Counted from the stretch's first letter, positions 17,459 to 26,328 are shown. The stretch is 47,375 nucleotides of DNA from an uncultured Pelagibacteraceae bacterium (GCA_902518955.1 CABYIR010000010.1:1-47375); one strand, 5' to 3'. The notes: generated from the sequence alone by a model not told the origin. Numbers and translations: made by a program.

Positions 17459-19465
17459 ATGCCCATTAGAAAACAACAAAAATTAAATAAATTACCGACT
17501 CACCATGAGATGGCCAATGCAATCCGTTTTCTCTCAATTGATGCAGTTCAAAAAGCAAATTCTGGTCATCCAGGCTTACCAATGGGTATGGCAGACGTAT
17601 CAACGGTATTATTTCGTAAATATTTAAAGTTTAATCCAAAAGATCCTGATTGGGATGATAGAGATAGGTTTATTTTATCAGCAGGTCATGGCTCAATGTT
17701 GCTTTACTCTCTCCTCTATTTAACTGGGTATAAGGGTAGCTCTCTGAAAGATATCATAAACTTTCGACAATTAAATAGCAGGTGCGCAGGTCATCCTGAA
17801 TATGGTCATCTGAAGGGGATTGAAACTACCACCGGACCTCTGGGCCAAGGTTTTGCTAATGCAGTTGGAATGGCTATTGCAGAGAGAAAACTCTCAAAAG
17901 ATTTTGGATCAAAAATATGTGATCATTTTACTTATGTTATTGCAAGTGATGGTGATTTGATGGAAGGCATTAGTCATGAAGCTGCGTCACTCGCAGGTCA
18001 CCTAAAATTAAAAAAATTAATAGTTTTTTTCGACGATAATGGAATTTCAATTGATGGGCCGGTGAGCTTATCAAACTCAGAGAATACAGTTAATCGCTTT
18101 AAAGCATATCAATGGAACACAATATCAATTAATGGGCATGATCAAAATCAAATATCAAAAGCAATTTCTAAAGCTCAAAAATCCAATAAGCCTACATTAA
18201 TCGCTTGTAAAACTAAGATTGGTTTTGGTTCACCAAATAAACAAGGTAAGTCGTCAGCTCATGGCTCTCCTTTAGGCCTCGATGAGATTGAGCTCACGAA
18301 AGCTAAATTAAATTGGGAATATAAGCCATTTGAAATACCAAATGATATAAAAAGTGAGTGGGTAATTGCTGGTACTCGCTCAATAGGTAAGTATAAGAAA
18401 TGGAAATCTAATACCAATAAAATGAAGAGTAATTCTAAAAAAGAGTATGTAAGAAGAATAAATGGGAAATTGCCATCAAATATTAATAAAATTCTAAACG
18501 ACTTCAAAAAAGATTGCTCAAATAAGAAGATTGCTAAGGCAACTCGTCAATCTTCTGAAATGGTCATTAACCAAATCTCTTATCATATGCCTGAATTATT
18601 AGGAGGTTCAGCGGATCTTACCGGATCAAATAATACTAAAGCATCTAATATGAAAATATTGAATGCCAATAATTACTCTGGCAATTATATATATTACGGA
18701 ATCAGAGAGCATGGAATGGCAGCTATAATGAATGGCATAGCACTTCACAAAGGTGTTATACCATTTAGTGGTACGTTCTTAATTTTTTCTGACTATTGTA
18801 AGCCGTCAATTAGACTCTCAGCTCTTATGAAACAGAGAGTTATATACGTCTTTACTCATGACTCTATTGGCCTCGGAGAAGATGGGCCTACACATCAGCC
18901 TATAGAACAACTTGCAGGATTAAGATCTATACCAAACTTAAATGTATTTAGACCTGCTGATTCGGTAGAAACAGCCGAAGCTTGGCAAATTTCTTTACAA
19001 TCAAATGATACTCCATCAGCGATAGCTTTAACAAGACAGAGTCTACCAACAATTAGAGAAAAGCATGTAGATAAAAACCTTACAGCGTTTGGCGCCTATG
19101 AAATACAAAAGAGTTTAAATAAACCCAGAGTTTCTATTTTTGCCTCAGGCTCTGAAGTTGAGATTGCTCTTGAAGTATCAAAACTTTTAAAAAAGAATAA
19201 GATAAAATCCAGGGTTATATCGGTCCCATGCCTTGATAAGTTTGAAGAGCAGGCTTCAGCGTATAAGAAAAAAATAATTGGAGATTCTGATTTGAATGTA
19301 TCTATTGAGGCTGGAAGTGATCTAGCTTGGGAAAAATTATGTCCTAAAAATAGGTTATCAATTAGTATGAATACTTTTGGAGCAAGTGCTCCTTATAAAA
19401 AGCTTTATGAATATTTTGGTATAACACCTCAAAAAATATATAAAAAGATAATTAATAAACTGTAG
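17459..19465 (+). CDS. tkt: Transketolase (full length)
   Basis: TPP-dependent enzyme moving two-carbon units between sugar phosphates in the pentose phosphate pathway. The N-terminus THHEMANAIRFLSIDAVQKA leads into SGHPGLPMGMAD. The TPP/Mg motif is SDGDLMEGISHEA (residues about 163-175), and the pyrimidine domain carries the DSIGLGEDGPTHQP segment. I start at the ATG at 17459 (MPIRKQQK), giving 668 residues, the usual length. The frame is open 39 codons further upstream, but that stretch is hydrophobic and lacks homologous features. It heads tkt-gap-pgk-fba. A second, split transketolase lies at 43510-45248. Confidence 0.95.
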   Translation: MPIRKQQKLNKLPTHHEMANAIRFLSIDAVQKANSGHPGLPMGMADVSTVLFRKYLKFNPKDPDWDDRDRFILSAGHGSMLLYSLLYLTGYKGSSLKDIINFRQLNSRCAGHPEYGHLKGIETTTGPLGQGFANAVGMAIAERKLSKDFGSKICDHFTYVIASDGDLMEGISHEAASLAGHLKLKKLIVFFDDNGISIDGPVSLSNSENTVNRFKAYQWNTISINGHDQNQISKAISKAQKSNKPTLIACKTKIGFGSPNKQGKSSAHGSPLGLDEIELTKAKLNWEYKPFEIPNDIKSEWVIAGTRSIGKYKKWKSNTNKMKSNSKKEYVRRINGKLPSNINKILNDFKKDCSNKKIAKATRQSSEMVINQISYHMPELLGGSADLTGSNNTKASNMKILNANNYSGNYIYYGIREHGMAAIMNGIALHKGVIPFSGTFLIFSDYCKPSIRLSALMKQRVIYVFTHDSIGLGEDGPTHQPIEQLAGLRSIPNLNVFRPADSVETAEAWQISLQSNDTPSAIALTRQSLPTIREKHVDKNLTAFGAYEIQKSLNKPRVSIFASGSEVEIALEVSKLLKKNKIKSRVISVPCLDKFEEQASAYKKKIIGDSDLNVSIEAGSDLAWEKLCPKNRLSISMNTFGASAPYKKLYEYFGITPQKIYKKIINKL

Positions 19466-19473
19466 GAGTAAAT

Positions 19474-20493
19474 ATGGCAGTAAATGTGGCAATTAGTGGT
19501 TTTGGAAGAATAGGTAGATTAGTTCTTAGATCAATCATTGAGAGTAAGAGAAAAGATATAAATGTTTTAGCGATAAATGACCTTGCTCCAATTGAAACAA
19601 ATGCATTTCTTCTATCTAATGACACAGTACATGGCCCTTTAAAAGAAAAAGTCACAGTAAAAAATGGAAAAATAATTATTGGCAAGAAATCAATAAATGT
19701 TCTGAGTGAACGTGATCCAAAAAAATTACCATGGAAAAAAATGAAAATTGATGTTGCTCTAGAATGTACAGGATTTTTTACTTCTAAAGAGACAGCTTTA
19801 ATGCATATAACCGCTGGAGCAAAAAAAGTTCTCGTATCTGCACCATGCTCTAATGCTGATAAGACGATTGTATTTGGCGTAAATGATGATGAGATATCGA
19901 AAAAAGATACAGTTATTTCAAATGCTTCTTGTACAACTAACTGTTTAGCTCCAGTTGCAAAAGTAATTGATGAAAAATTTGGTATTGTTCATGGCTATAT
20001 GACGACAATTCACTCTTATACCGGAGACCAGAAAGTTTTAGACACCTATCATTCTGATTTAAGAAGAGCTAGGGGAGCCGCACTATCAATGATACCTGCA
20101 TCCACCGGTGCCGCTAAAGCAGTTGGCTTAGTCATGCCACATCTCTCTGGAAAATTAGATGGGACTGCTATAAGGGTTCCAACACCAAATGTTTCATTAA
20201 TTGATTTTAAATTTGTAACTAACAAAAAGATATCTAAAGAGTCAATAAATAAAGCTATGGTTACTGCTTCAAAATCAAAAAGGCTTAAAGGTATTCTTAA
20301 TGTAAATTCAGATCCGTTAGTCTCATCAGATTTTAATCATAATTCAGCATCATCTTCATTTGATCTAACTCAAACACAAGTTATTGATGAGTCATTTGGA
20401 AGAGTTTTAAGTTGGTATGATAATGAATGGGGATTTTCAAATCGAATGTGTGATACAGCTGTAAAAATGAATAATACAAAAAAGAATGATTAA
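19474..20493 (+). CDS. gap: Glyceraldehyde-3-phosphate dehydrogenase
   Basis: Oxidises glyceraldehyde-3-phosphate to 1,3-bisphosphoglycerate. The Rossmann motif GFGRIGR is at residues 9-15. Asp36 in AINDLAP suggests NAD preference. The catalytic Cys153 sits in ASCTTNCLAP and the C-terminal WYDNEWGFSNRM is intact. Length 339 is typical. A TAGGAG ribosome-binding site overlaps the tkt stop, 8 bp upstream. The 3' end overlaps pgk by 8 bp, so tkt-gap-pgk are translationally linked. Confidence 0.97.
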   Translation: MAVNVAISGFGRIGRLVLRSIIESKRKDINVLAINDLAPIETNAFLLSNDTVHGPLKEKVTVKNGKIIIGKKSINVLSERDPKKLPWKKMKIDVALECTGFFTSKETALMHITAGAKKVLVSAPCSNADKTIVFGVNDDEISKKDTVISNASCTTNCLAPVAKVIDEKFGIVHGYMTTIHSYTGDQKVLDTYHSDLRRARGAALSMIPASTGAAKAVGLVMPHLSGKLDGTAIRVPTPNVSLIDFKFVTNKKISKESINKAMVTASKSKRLKGILNVNSDPLVSSDFNHNSASSSFDLTQTQVIDESFGRVLSWYDNEWGFSNRMCDTAVKMNNTKKND

Positions 20494-21679
20494 TGTTGAA
20501 AATATTAAAAAATTTAAAACTGAAAATAAAACTGTATTAATAAGATTTGATTTAAATGTACCACTTGCAAGTGGGTCATCTGTCAGTGATAGGATTATTC
20601 GTGTCATTGACTCAATTGCTGAACTTAAATTATTAAATTCAAAAATTGTAATATTATCTCACCTAGGAAGACCAAAAGGAAAAATAGATAATAAATTATC
20701 TTTAAAGCAAATTACACCTCAACTTGAACAGGCATTTGGCAGTAAAATCACATTTCTTGATGATTGCATTGGTATAGATGTAGAAAATAAAATTAAAAAT
20801 GCGGATCAAGAAGAAATTATTCTTTTAGAAAATTGTCGTTTTTATAAGGAAGAAGAAGATAATGATAATAACTTTGCACAATCACTCTCTAAATTAGCAG
20901 ATGTATATATAAACGATGCTTTTGCGTGCTCACACCGATCTCATGCTTCAGTTGCTGCGATAACAAACTATCTTCCCTCCTATTGTGGTAATTTATTATC
21001 TGAAGAGCTTTTAAATTTAGCTGACGTAATTCAGATACCTTTGAGCCCATCTGTTACAATTATGGGTGGGTCAAAAATATCTACAAAAATCTCTATTCTT
21101 AAATCGTTATCAATAAAAATGGATACAATCATAATTGTTGGAGGCATGGCAAATAATTTTATTAAATATAGCGGTCTTAATGTAAAAGATTCACTTATTG
21201 AAAATGATGTAGATGATCTAATAAATCAAATTTATGAATTTGCTGAGGACAATAATTGTAAAATAATTACTCCCATTGATGTAATTACAGCAAAAGAAGT
21301 TAAAAAAGATATTGAGACTGTGACATCAGCAATTGATGAAATTAAAGAAAACAATATGATTTTAGATATTGGGCCTCAGACAATTGAATTAATCAAAAAA
21401 GAATTGTCATCTGCTAAAACTGTTTTTTGGAATGGTCCAGCAGGAGTATTTGAGACACCTCCATTTCAAGAAGGTACTTTAGAAATTGCTAAATACATTG
21501 CTGACTTATCCACAAAAAATTTAATAAAATCATTTGCAGGTGGAGGTGATACAATAGCTGCGTTGGAAATGGCAAATGTAAAAAATGAATTTAGTTATAT
21601 TTCTACTGGAGGTGGAGCTCTTCTTGAGTTATTAGAAGGTAGAAAGTTACCAGGTTTGAAAGCATTAAATATATTATAA
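20486..21679 (+). CDS. pgk: Phosphoglycerate kinase
   Basis: Transfers the acyl phosphate of 1,3-bisphosphoglycerate to ADP. Family motifs are RFDLNVPLASG at the N-terminus, LSHLGRPKG, YINDAFACSHRSHAS, the hinge GGSKISTKI, WNGPAGVFE and the nucleotide loop SFAGGGDTIAALE. Length 397 is standard. The ATG at 20486 lies inside the end of gap (8-bp overlap). The later ATG at 20493 is out of frame, so this start is the only reasonable one. Confidence 0.97.
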   Translation: MINVENIKKFKTENKTVLIRFDLNVPLASGSSVSDRIIRVIDSIAELKLLNSKIVILSHLGRPKGKIDNKLSLKQITPQLEQAFGSKITFLDDCIGIDVENKIKNADQEEIILLENCRFYKEEEDNDNNFAQSLSKLADVYINDAFACSHRSHASVAAITNYLPSYCGNLLSEELLNLADVIQIPLSPSVTIMGGSKISTKISILKSLSIKMDTIIIVGGMANNFIKYSGLNVKDSLIENDVDDLINQIYEFAEDNNCKIITPIDVITAKEVKKDIETVTSAIDEIKENNMILDIGPQTIELIKKELSSAKTVFWNGPAGVFETPPFQEGTLEIAKYIADLSTKNLIKSFAGGGDTIAALEMANVKNEFSYISTGGGALLELLEGRKLPGLKALNIL

Positions 21680-21691
21680 CAGGAGTTAATT

Positions 21692-22705
21692 ATGGTAAAA
21701 ACACTCGAAGAAATAGCAAGCTACATTGTAGCGGATGGAAAAGGTATTCTTGCGGCCGATGAAAGCACTGGAACAATTAAAAAACGATTTGACTCAATAA
21801 ATGTTGAGTCAACTGAAGATAACAGAAGAGATTATCGTGAGATGCTATTCAGGGCTTCATCAATGTCAGAGGCAATTGGCGGTGTAATACTTTTTGATGA
21901 AACTTTACGACAGTCTGCAGCAAATGGAGATTTATTAAGAGAAGTAATTTCAAATCAAAAATCACTTCCTGGTATTAAAGTCGATCAAGGCTTATCACCT
22001 TTCAATGGCAGTGACAAAGAAACAATAACAAAAGGGCTTGATGGCTTAGATGAGCGCTGTCAAGAATATGACACGATAGGAGCAAGATTTACTAAATGGA
22101 GAGCTGTAATAACCATAAGTGGAAACGATATTCCTACTGATGAATGTATTGATCGAAATATGGAGTCTCTTGCTGACTATGCGTTAATCGCGCAAAAAAA
22201 TAATATGGTACCAATTGTAGAACCTGAAGTAATTATGGATGGAGATCATTCTATTGATCGTTGCTTTGATGTGAGCAAAAAAACACTTTCAAAATTATAT
22301 GACTTTCTTGATAAAAAAAATGTCAATATTAGAGGAACATTGCTTAAACCTAATATGGTGGTATCAGGAACAGCCAATGCTGTTCAAGCTCCAATTGAAG
22401 AAGTGGCAGATAAAACTCTTGAATGTCTTAAGTCATCAATTTCAAATGATACGCCAGGTGTTGTTTTCTTATCTGGTGGCCAAAGCGATATTGATGCAAC
22501 AGCACATTTAGATGCAATGAATAAAATAGGAGGCTTTTCATGGAAATTGAGTTTTTCTTATGGAAGAGCGCTTCAACAAGCTGCTCTAAAATCATGGGAA
22601 GGAAAACCTGAAAATACTGTAGCAGCTCAAGAAGCTTTTAATCACCGAGCAATTATGAATAAAAAAGCTGCTCTGGGCGAATGGAGCATGTCGTTAGAGA
22701 AGTAG
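21692..22705 (+). CDS. Fructose-bisphosphate aldolase, class I
   Basis: Cleaves or forms fructose-1,6-bisphosphate by a Schiff-base mechanism. Class I features are GILAADESTGTIKKRF at residues 18-33, ARFTKWRAVI at 131-140, the VEPEVIMDGDH segment and the Schiff-base Lys219 in GTLLKPNMVV. SGGQSDIDAT is also conserved. The class is the eukaryote-like type rather than the zinc-dependent class II FbaA. Length 337 is typical. A good AGGAG ribosome-binding site precedes the ATG, 12 bp after pgk. It completes a tkt-gap-pgk-fba operon. Confidence 0.95.
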   Translation: MVKTLEEIASYIVADGKGILAADESTGTIKKRFDSINVESTEDNRRDYREMLFRASSMSEAIGGVILFDETLRQSAANGDLLREVISNQKSLPGIKVDQGLSPFNGSDKETITKGLDGLDERCQEYDTIGARFTKWRAVITISGNDIPTDECIDRNMESLADYALIAQKNNMVPIVEPEVIMDGDHSIDRCFDVSKKTLSKLYDFLDKKNVNIRGTLLKPNMVVSGTANAVQAPIEEVADKTLECLKSSISNDTPGVVFLSGGQSDIDATAHLDAMNKIGGFSWKLSFSYGRALQQAALKSWEGKPENTVAAQEAFNHRAIMNKKAALGEWSMSLEK

Positions 22706-22715
22706 AGAAGTAATC

Positions 22716-23279
22716 ATGAAAATAAATGGTAATTCAGTCAAACCTGGAATGATCGTAGAACATAAAAATGATCTTTGGGTAGTGACAAAATCTCAATCAG
22801 TTAAACCTGGAAAAGGTGGAGCTTTCAACCAAGTAGAAATGAAAAGTTTGAAAAATGGATCAAAATTAAATGAACGTTTTCGCGCTTCAGAAGAAGTAGA
22901 GAGAGTACGAGTTGATGAAGAAAAATTTCAGTATTTATATCAACAAGAAAATAAATTGATATTTATGAATCTAACAGATTACGAGCAAATGGAATTAGAT
23001 ATTGAGTTTATTGGTAATAAAATTGATCTCTTGAGAGAAAATGATGAAGTTATTCTTGAAATGTATGATGAAAAACCAATTGGAATACAGTTGCCAAATA
23101 CTCTTATTTTTGAAGTCAGTGAAACAGAGGCTGTCGTTAAAGGACAAACTGCTGCATCATCAAATAAGCCAGCTGTGTTAGAAAATGGATTAAGAGTAAT
23201 GGTTCCGCCGTTTATTGAGCAAGGTGAAAAAGTTATAATAAACACAGAGGATTTAACTTATCTAAAGAGAGCTGAATAA
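22716..23279 (+). CDS. efp: Translation elongation factor P
   Basis: Relieves ribosome stalling at polyproline stretches. The N-terminal KOW-like domain carries the modification-site loop KPGKGGAF with Lys33 at the tip, which in E. coli is beta-lysylated by EpmA/EpmB. The middle and C-terminal OB domains follow (VKGQTAASSNKPAVLENG, VPPFIEQGEKV). Length 187 is typical. It starts 10 bp after fba; its stop overlaps the next start (TAATG). Confidence 0.96.
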   Translation: MKINGNSVKPGMIVEHKNDLWVVTKSQSVKPGKGGAFNQVEMKSLKNGSKLNERFRASEEVERVRVDEEKFQYLYQQENKLIFMNLTDYEQMELDIEFIGNKIDLLRENDEVILEMYDEKPIGIQLPNTLIFEVSETEAVVKGQTAASSNKPAVLENGLRVMVPPFIEQGEKVIINTEDLTYLKRAE

Positions 23280-24073
23280 TGAACTTTTCAGATCCTTATA
23301 TTAATGCAATGTTTAGCGCTGCCCGAAAAGCAAGTAAGGGACTTCTGCGCGATTTTGGGGAGGTTGAAAAACTTCAAGTATCTCTTAAGGGTGTTTCAGA
23401 TTTTGTTAGCAAAGCTGATACACAATCTGAAAGAGTTTTAATAAAAGAACTCTCATATCTCTATCCAAAGTTTAATATTCTAGCCGAAGAAAAAGGCACT
23501 ATCAAAAATTCTGATGGAAGCATTAGATGGATAATTGATCCATTAGATGGAACGACGAACTTTTTATTTAGTATTCCACATTTTGCGATAACAATTGCTT
23601 TAGAAAAAGAAGGTAAGATAACTGCTGGAATTGTATATCAACCCATTACAGATGAGCTTTTTTGGGCTGTAAATGGCAAAGGAGCATTTTGCAATAACCA
23701 AAGAATAAGAGTTTCAAAGAGAACTAATTTCACAGATTGTATGATTGGAACTGGAATTCCCCATAATGGAATGGCAGGACATGAGGATTATATTCCAGGA
23801 CTAAAAACAATTATGTCTCAAGTTAGTGGAATAAGAAGAATGGGCGCAGCTTCTCTTGATTTAGCATATGTCGCTTCAGCAAGATTTGATGGATATTGGG
23901 AGAAAAATTTAAAAATAATGGATATTGCAGCTGGTTCTCTCATTGTAAAAGAAGCTGGAGGATCAGTTACTGATTTTGAAGGCAAAGAAAATTATTTAAA
24001 CTCTGGAAGAATAGTAGCTTCTAATTTTAGTATTCATGACGAAATGCTAAAAAATATAAATACTAAATTTTGA
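23279..24073 (+). CDS. suhB: Inositol monophosphatase family protein (SuhB-like)
   Basis: Li-sensitive, Mg-dependent phosphatase family acting on inositol monophosphates; E. coli SuhB also works in rRNA antitermination. The metal site is present: Glu70-Glu71 in LAEEKG, IIDPLDGTTNF (Asp87, Asp90) and the late Asp in IMDIAAGSLIVKEAGG. Length 264 is typical. It is coupled to efp by TAATG; an efp-suhB pair is also seen in other alphaproteobacteria. A paralogue of the HisN type lies at 36236-37024. The 3' end overlaps the convergent membrane-protein gene by 11 bp. Confidence 0.9.
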   Translation: MNFSDPYINAMFSAARKASKGLLRDFGEVEKLQVSLKGVSDFVSKADTQSERVLIKELSYLYPKFNILAEEKGTIKNSDGSIRWIIDPLDGTTNFLFSIPHFAITIALEKEGKITAGIVYQPITDELFWAVNGKGAFCNNQRIRVSKRTNFTDCMIGTGIPHNGMAGHEDYIPGLKTIMSQVSGIRRMGAASLDLAYVASARFDGYWEKNLKIMDIAAGSLIVKEAGGSVTDFEGKENYLNSGRIVASNFSIHDEMLKNINTKF

Positions 24074-24374
24074 TACCTAGTCTTTTTAGAAACTTACTAA
24101 CAAACTTCAGAAAATAATTAAATTCACCAAAAGGAATAGCTACTAGTATTAGAGTTATTTGATATATGATAAACAATATAATAATTCTTAAAGGCCAAAA
24201 AATTATTGGACTTACTGATTCCTTGAGGTTCATCATCAATAAAATTTGAATAGTAAGAAAAAGTGCTAATGAACCTGTAATTGCAAATATAATCATTATT
24301 ATTATGAAATGTTTATGAGATTTAATCTCCATTCGTGAATAGAAATTTTCAATATAATTGACTATTTTGCTCAT
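24063..24374 (-). CDS. Small two-helix membrane protein, DUF6787-like
   Basis: A 103-residue protein of unknown function with two long hydrophobic segments, about residues 23-48 and 58-82. The stretch IIFAITGSLALFL, the YQ in FIIYQITLILVAIPFG and the basic end FLKFVSKFLKRLG resemble small membrane proteins of the DUF6787 kind. That recognition is from motif shape alone. It has no signal-peptide cleavage site and no charged catalytic residues within the membrane parts. It is convergent with suhB (11-bp overlap) and divergent from rpmE across 79 bp. Confidence 0.6.
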   Translation of the reverse strand: MSKIVNYIENFYSRMEIKSHKHFIIIMIIFAITGSLALFLTIQILLMMNLKESVSPIIFWPLRIIILFIIYQITLILVAIPFGEFNYFLKFVSKFLKRLGIKI

Positions 24375-24406
24375 TTTTATTGTAATAGAAATAAGATTTA
24401 ATTTAT

Positions 24407-24415
24407 TGATATAAT
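24407..24415 (+). promoter_or_regulatory. Extended -10 promoter of rpmE
   Basis: TGATATAAT, a perfect extended -10 element (TGn plus TATAAT), lies 38 bp before the rpmE ATG in the 79-bp divergent region. No good -35 is needed or seen. Transcription would start near 24422. Confidence 0.5.
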
Positions 24416-24453
24416 CTCATATATAAGGTAAATACTCAAAAAAATATAGAATT

Positions 24454-24672
24454 ATGAAAAAAGATATACATCCGGATTACCATAATATTACCGTTGTTAT
24501 GACAGATGGTACTAAATTTCAAACAAAGTCAACTTGGGGAAAAGAAGGGGACACAATGTCTCTTGATATTGATCCCCTATCTCATCCTGCTTGGACTGGT
24601 GGACAGCAAAAGATTCAAGATAAAGGTCAAGTAAGTAGATTTAAAAAGCGTTTCAGTAATTTAAAAACTTAA
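24454..24672 (+). CDS. rpmE: 50S ribosomal protein L31
   Basis: Ribosomal protein bL31 that bridges the subunits. The sequence [19 protein letters not shown], followed by [18 protein letters not shown] and [10 protein letters not shown], matches alphaproteobacterial L31 nearly throughout. It lacks the zinc-binding CxxC motif, so it is a C-minus form, as is common in this class. Length 72 is typical. It has its own promoter and is followed by the heat-shock leader of hsp20. Confidence 0.96.
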   Translation: MKKDIHPDYHNITVVMTDGTKFQTKSTWGKEGDTMSLDIDPLSHPAWTGGQQKIQDKGQVSRFKKRFSNLKT

Positions 24673-24684
24673 ATAATTTTACCT

Positions 24685-24712
24685 CTTGAAAATAGAAATT
24701 TAATCCTCACCT
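24685..24712 (+). promoter_or_regulatory. Candidate RpoH (sigma-32) promoter of hsp20
   Basis: CTTGAAA at 24685-24691 is a perfect sigma-32 -35 element. After exactly 13 bp comes CCTCACCT (24705-24712), which matches 5 of the 7 defined bases of CCCCATnT. The promoter lies 87 bp before the ATG of a small heat-shock protein and has the same spacing as the candidate before ftsH. rpoH itself is at 1146-2033. Confidence 0.6.
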
Positions 24713-24719
24713 ATAAAAC

Positions 24720-24789
24720 ATTGGGGGCATTACGCACCAATATAATTTGTCTAGCTTAAAATAGACTAACAATTAATCGCTTAAGGAGG
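24720..24789 (+). promoter_or_regulatory. hsp20 leader with two short inverted repeats and strong ribosome-binding site
   Basis: The predicted leader holds ATTGG/CCAAT (24720-24724 and 24737-24741, 12-nt loop) and GTCTA/TAGAC (24749-24753 and 24762-24766, 8-nt loop). A near-perfect Shine-Dalgarno AAGGAGG follows at 24783-24789. I could not find a convincing pairing that hides the ribosome-binding site, so an RNA thermometer is not established. Confidence 0.35.
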
Positions 24790-24798
24790 ATTAAAATT

Positions 24799-25245
24799 AT
24801 GACATCTTATGATTTAACACCATTATTAAGATCAAGTGTTGGATTTGACGTATTTGACAATATATTTGATTCAGTTTTTAACTTAAATGAGTCTTCTACT
24901 TCATATCCACCATATAATATTATTAAATCTAAAAATAATTATACTATAACGATGGCAATTGCTGGATTTACGAAAGATGAGGTAGATATTTCAGTAGAAG
25001 AGAAAGAACTTTCAGTAAAAGGAATATCTAATAATTCGGACGAAAAAATTGAATTTTTACATAAAGGAATTGCAGCAAGAAATTTTGAAAGAAAATTTCA
25101 ATTGGCTGACACAATCAAGGTTGTTGATGCAAGCTATGAAAATGGGCTTTTGAATATTTTTCTTGAAAGAGAGATCCCTGAACATCAAAAACCCAGAAAA
25201 ATTGAAATAAACAATAATAATGTAAATTCAATTCATAAAAATTAA
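24799..25245 (+). CDS. Small heat-shock protein, Hsp20/IbpA family
   Basis: ATP-independent holdase chaperone that binds unfolding proteins. The alpha-crystallin domain spans about residues 35-135, with YTITMAIAGFTKDEVDIS, ELSVKG and the beta-strand motif NGLLNIFLERE. The C-terminal tail has IPEHQKPRKIEI. Length 148 is typical of the IbpA-like alphaproteobacterial class A proteins. A strong ribosome-binding site and an upstream sigma-32-type promoter fit heat induction. A stem-loop lies 12 bp after its stop. Confidence 0.93.
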   Translation: MTSYDLTPLLRSSVGFDVFDNIFDSVFNLNESSTSYPPYNIIKSKNNYTITMAIAGFTKDEVDISVEEKELSVKGISNNSDEKIEFLHKGIAARNFERKFQLADTIKVVDASYENGLLNIFLEREIPEHQKPRKIEINNNNVNSIHKN

Positions 25246-25257
25246 AAATTATATGTT

Positions 25258-25286
25258 ATCATGGGAGCTTGAATAGCTCCTGTGAT
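25258..25286 (+). repeat. Stem-loop between hsp20 and the quinone oxidoreductase start
   Basis: ATCATGGGAGC (25258-25268) pairs with GCTCCTGTGAT (25276-25286) over 11 bp, including two G-U pairs, with a 7-nt loop. It ends 3 nt before the ATG at 25290. There is no U-run, so it does not look like a classical terminator. It could block ribosome access or stabilise the hsp20 mRNA end. Confidence 0.5.
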
Positions 25287-25289
25287 GAT

Positions 25290-26261
25290 ATGAAAGCAGT
25301 TACATTTAAAGATTATGGCGACGCTTCAGTTTTAGAAATTAATGAAATTGAAAAGCCCACTATTAATGAGGACGAAGTTCTAATTAAAGTTGCTGCAGCT
25401 GGTATAAATAGGCCTGATATACTTCAAAGATCTGGATTTTATCCTCCTCCAAAAGGAGCATCGGAGATATTGGGGCTTGAGGTATCAGGTAAAGTTATTG
25501 AAGTAGGCAACAATATCAATAAAGATATTATAGATAGTGAGGTCTGTGCTTTACTTACTGGAGGTGGATATGCTGAATACGCAAAATGTCATATTTCAAC
25601 TGTCCTTCCTGTGCCAAAAGGCATTTCATTAGTTGATGCTTGCACAATTCCTGAAACTTTCTTTACTGTTTGGACGAATCTTTTTGATCAAGCAAAATTA
25701 AAAGAGAAAGAAACTCTCTTAATACATGGTGGAGCAAGCGGAATCGGTCTCACAGCATTATCTATTGCAAATCAATTTGGTGTAAAATGTTATGCTACAG
25801 TTGGAAATGATGAAAAGAAGGAATTTATTGAAAATCAAGGTCTAGCAAGTTGCTTAAATTATAATCGTGAGGACTTTGAAAAAAGATTTAAAGAAAATAA
25901 TGTTCGAATAGATGTTATTTTAGATATAGTTGGAGGTGAATATTTTCAAAAAAACATAAATATTCTTGATAAATTTGGAAGATTAATAAATATAGCCTAT
26001 TTAAATGGATCTACCGTGAAAGCTAATCTTTTACCAATAATGCTGAAAAGATTAATCGTATCTGGATCGACTCTCAGAATAAGATCTAATAAAGAGAAAG
26101 AAGATATTAAAAACTCACTAATAGAAAAGGTATGGCCATTAATCGAGAGTAAAGCAGTAAAACTATATATTGATCAAAAATATGACTATTTAAATGTCAA
26201 AAGTGCGCACGAGTTCATGGAAAGTAATCAAAATATGGGTAAATTGTTACTAAAATTTTAG
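25290..26261 (+). CDS. NAD(P)H quinone oxidoreductase, PIG3/TIGR02824-like (zinc-free MDR family)
   Basis: Medium-chain dehydrogenase/reductase that reduces quinones with NADPH. The N-terminus MKAVTFKDYGDASVLEI is typical. NRPDILQRSGFYPPPKGAS is the PIG3 signature, and the nucleotide-binding loop IHGGASGIGLTALSIA follows. The zinc ligands of alcohol dehydrogenases are absent. I start at the ATG at 25290 (323 residues). The frame also opens with TTG at 25269, but that would lie inside a stem-loop and adds residues without homologues. Position next to hsp20 hints at an oxidative or heat-stress role, which is inference. Confidence 0.88.
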   Translation: MKAVTFKDYGDASVLEINEIEKPTINEDEVLIKVAAAGINRPDILQRSGFYPPPKGASEILGLEVSGKVIEVGNNINKDIIDSEVCALLTGGGYAEYAKCHISTVLPVPKGISLVDACTIPETFFTVWTNLFDQAKLKEKETLLIHGGASGIGLTALSIANQFGVKCYATVGNDEKKEFIENQGLASCLNYNREDFEKRFKENNVRIDVILDIVGGEYFQKNINILDKFGRLINIAYLNGSTVKANLLPIMLKRLIVSGSTLRIRSNKEKEDIKNSLIEKVWPLIESKAVKLYIDQKYDYLNVKSAHEFMESNQNMGKLLLKF

Positions 26262-26328
26262 TAAATATACTTTAAAAAATGATTAAATTCACTTATAAGA
26301 ACTTTTTTAAAACGAAAGAGATAATTTA

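Noticed and set aside
24702-24792. AATCCTC (24702-24708) pairing with the hsp20 ribosome-binding site as an RNA thermometer
   Set aside because: The sequence is complementary to GAGGATT, but it lies within the predicted -10 element, upstream of the expected transcription start.
25269-25289. TTG start for the quinone oxidoreductase
   Set aside because: It lies in the loop of a stem-loop without a properly spaced ribosome-binding site; the ATG at 25290 matches the family N-terminus MKAV.
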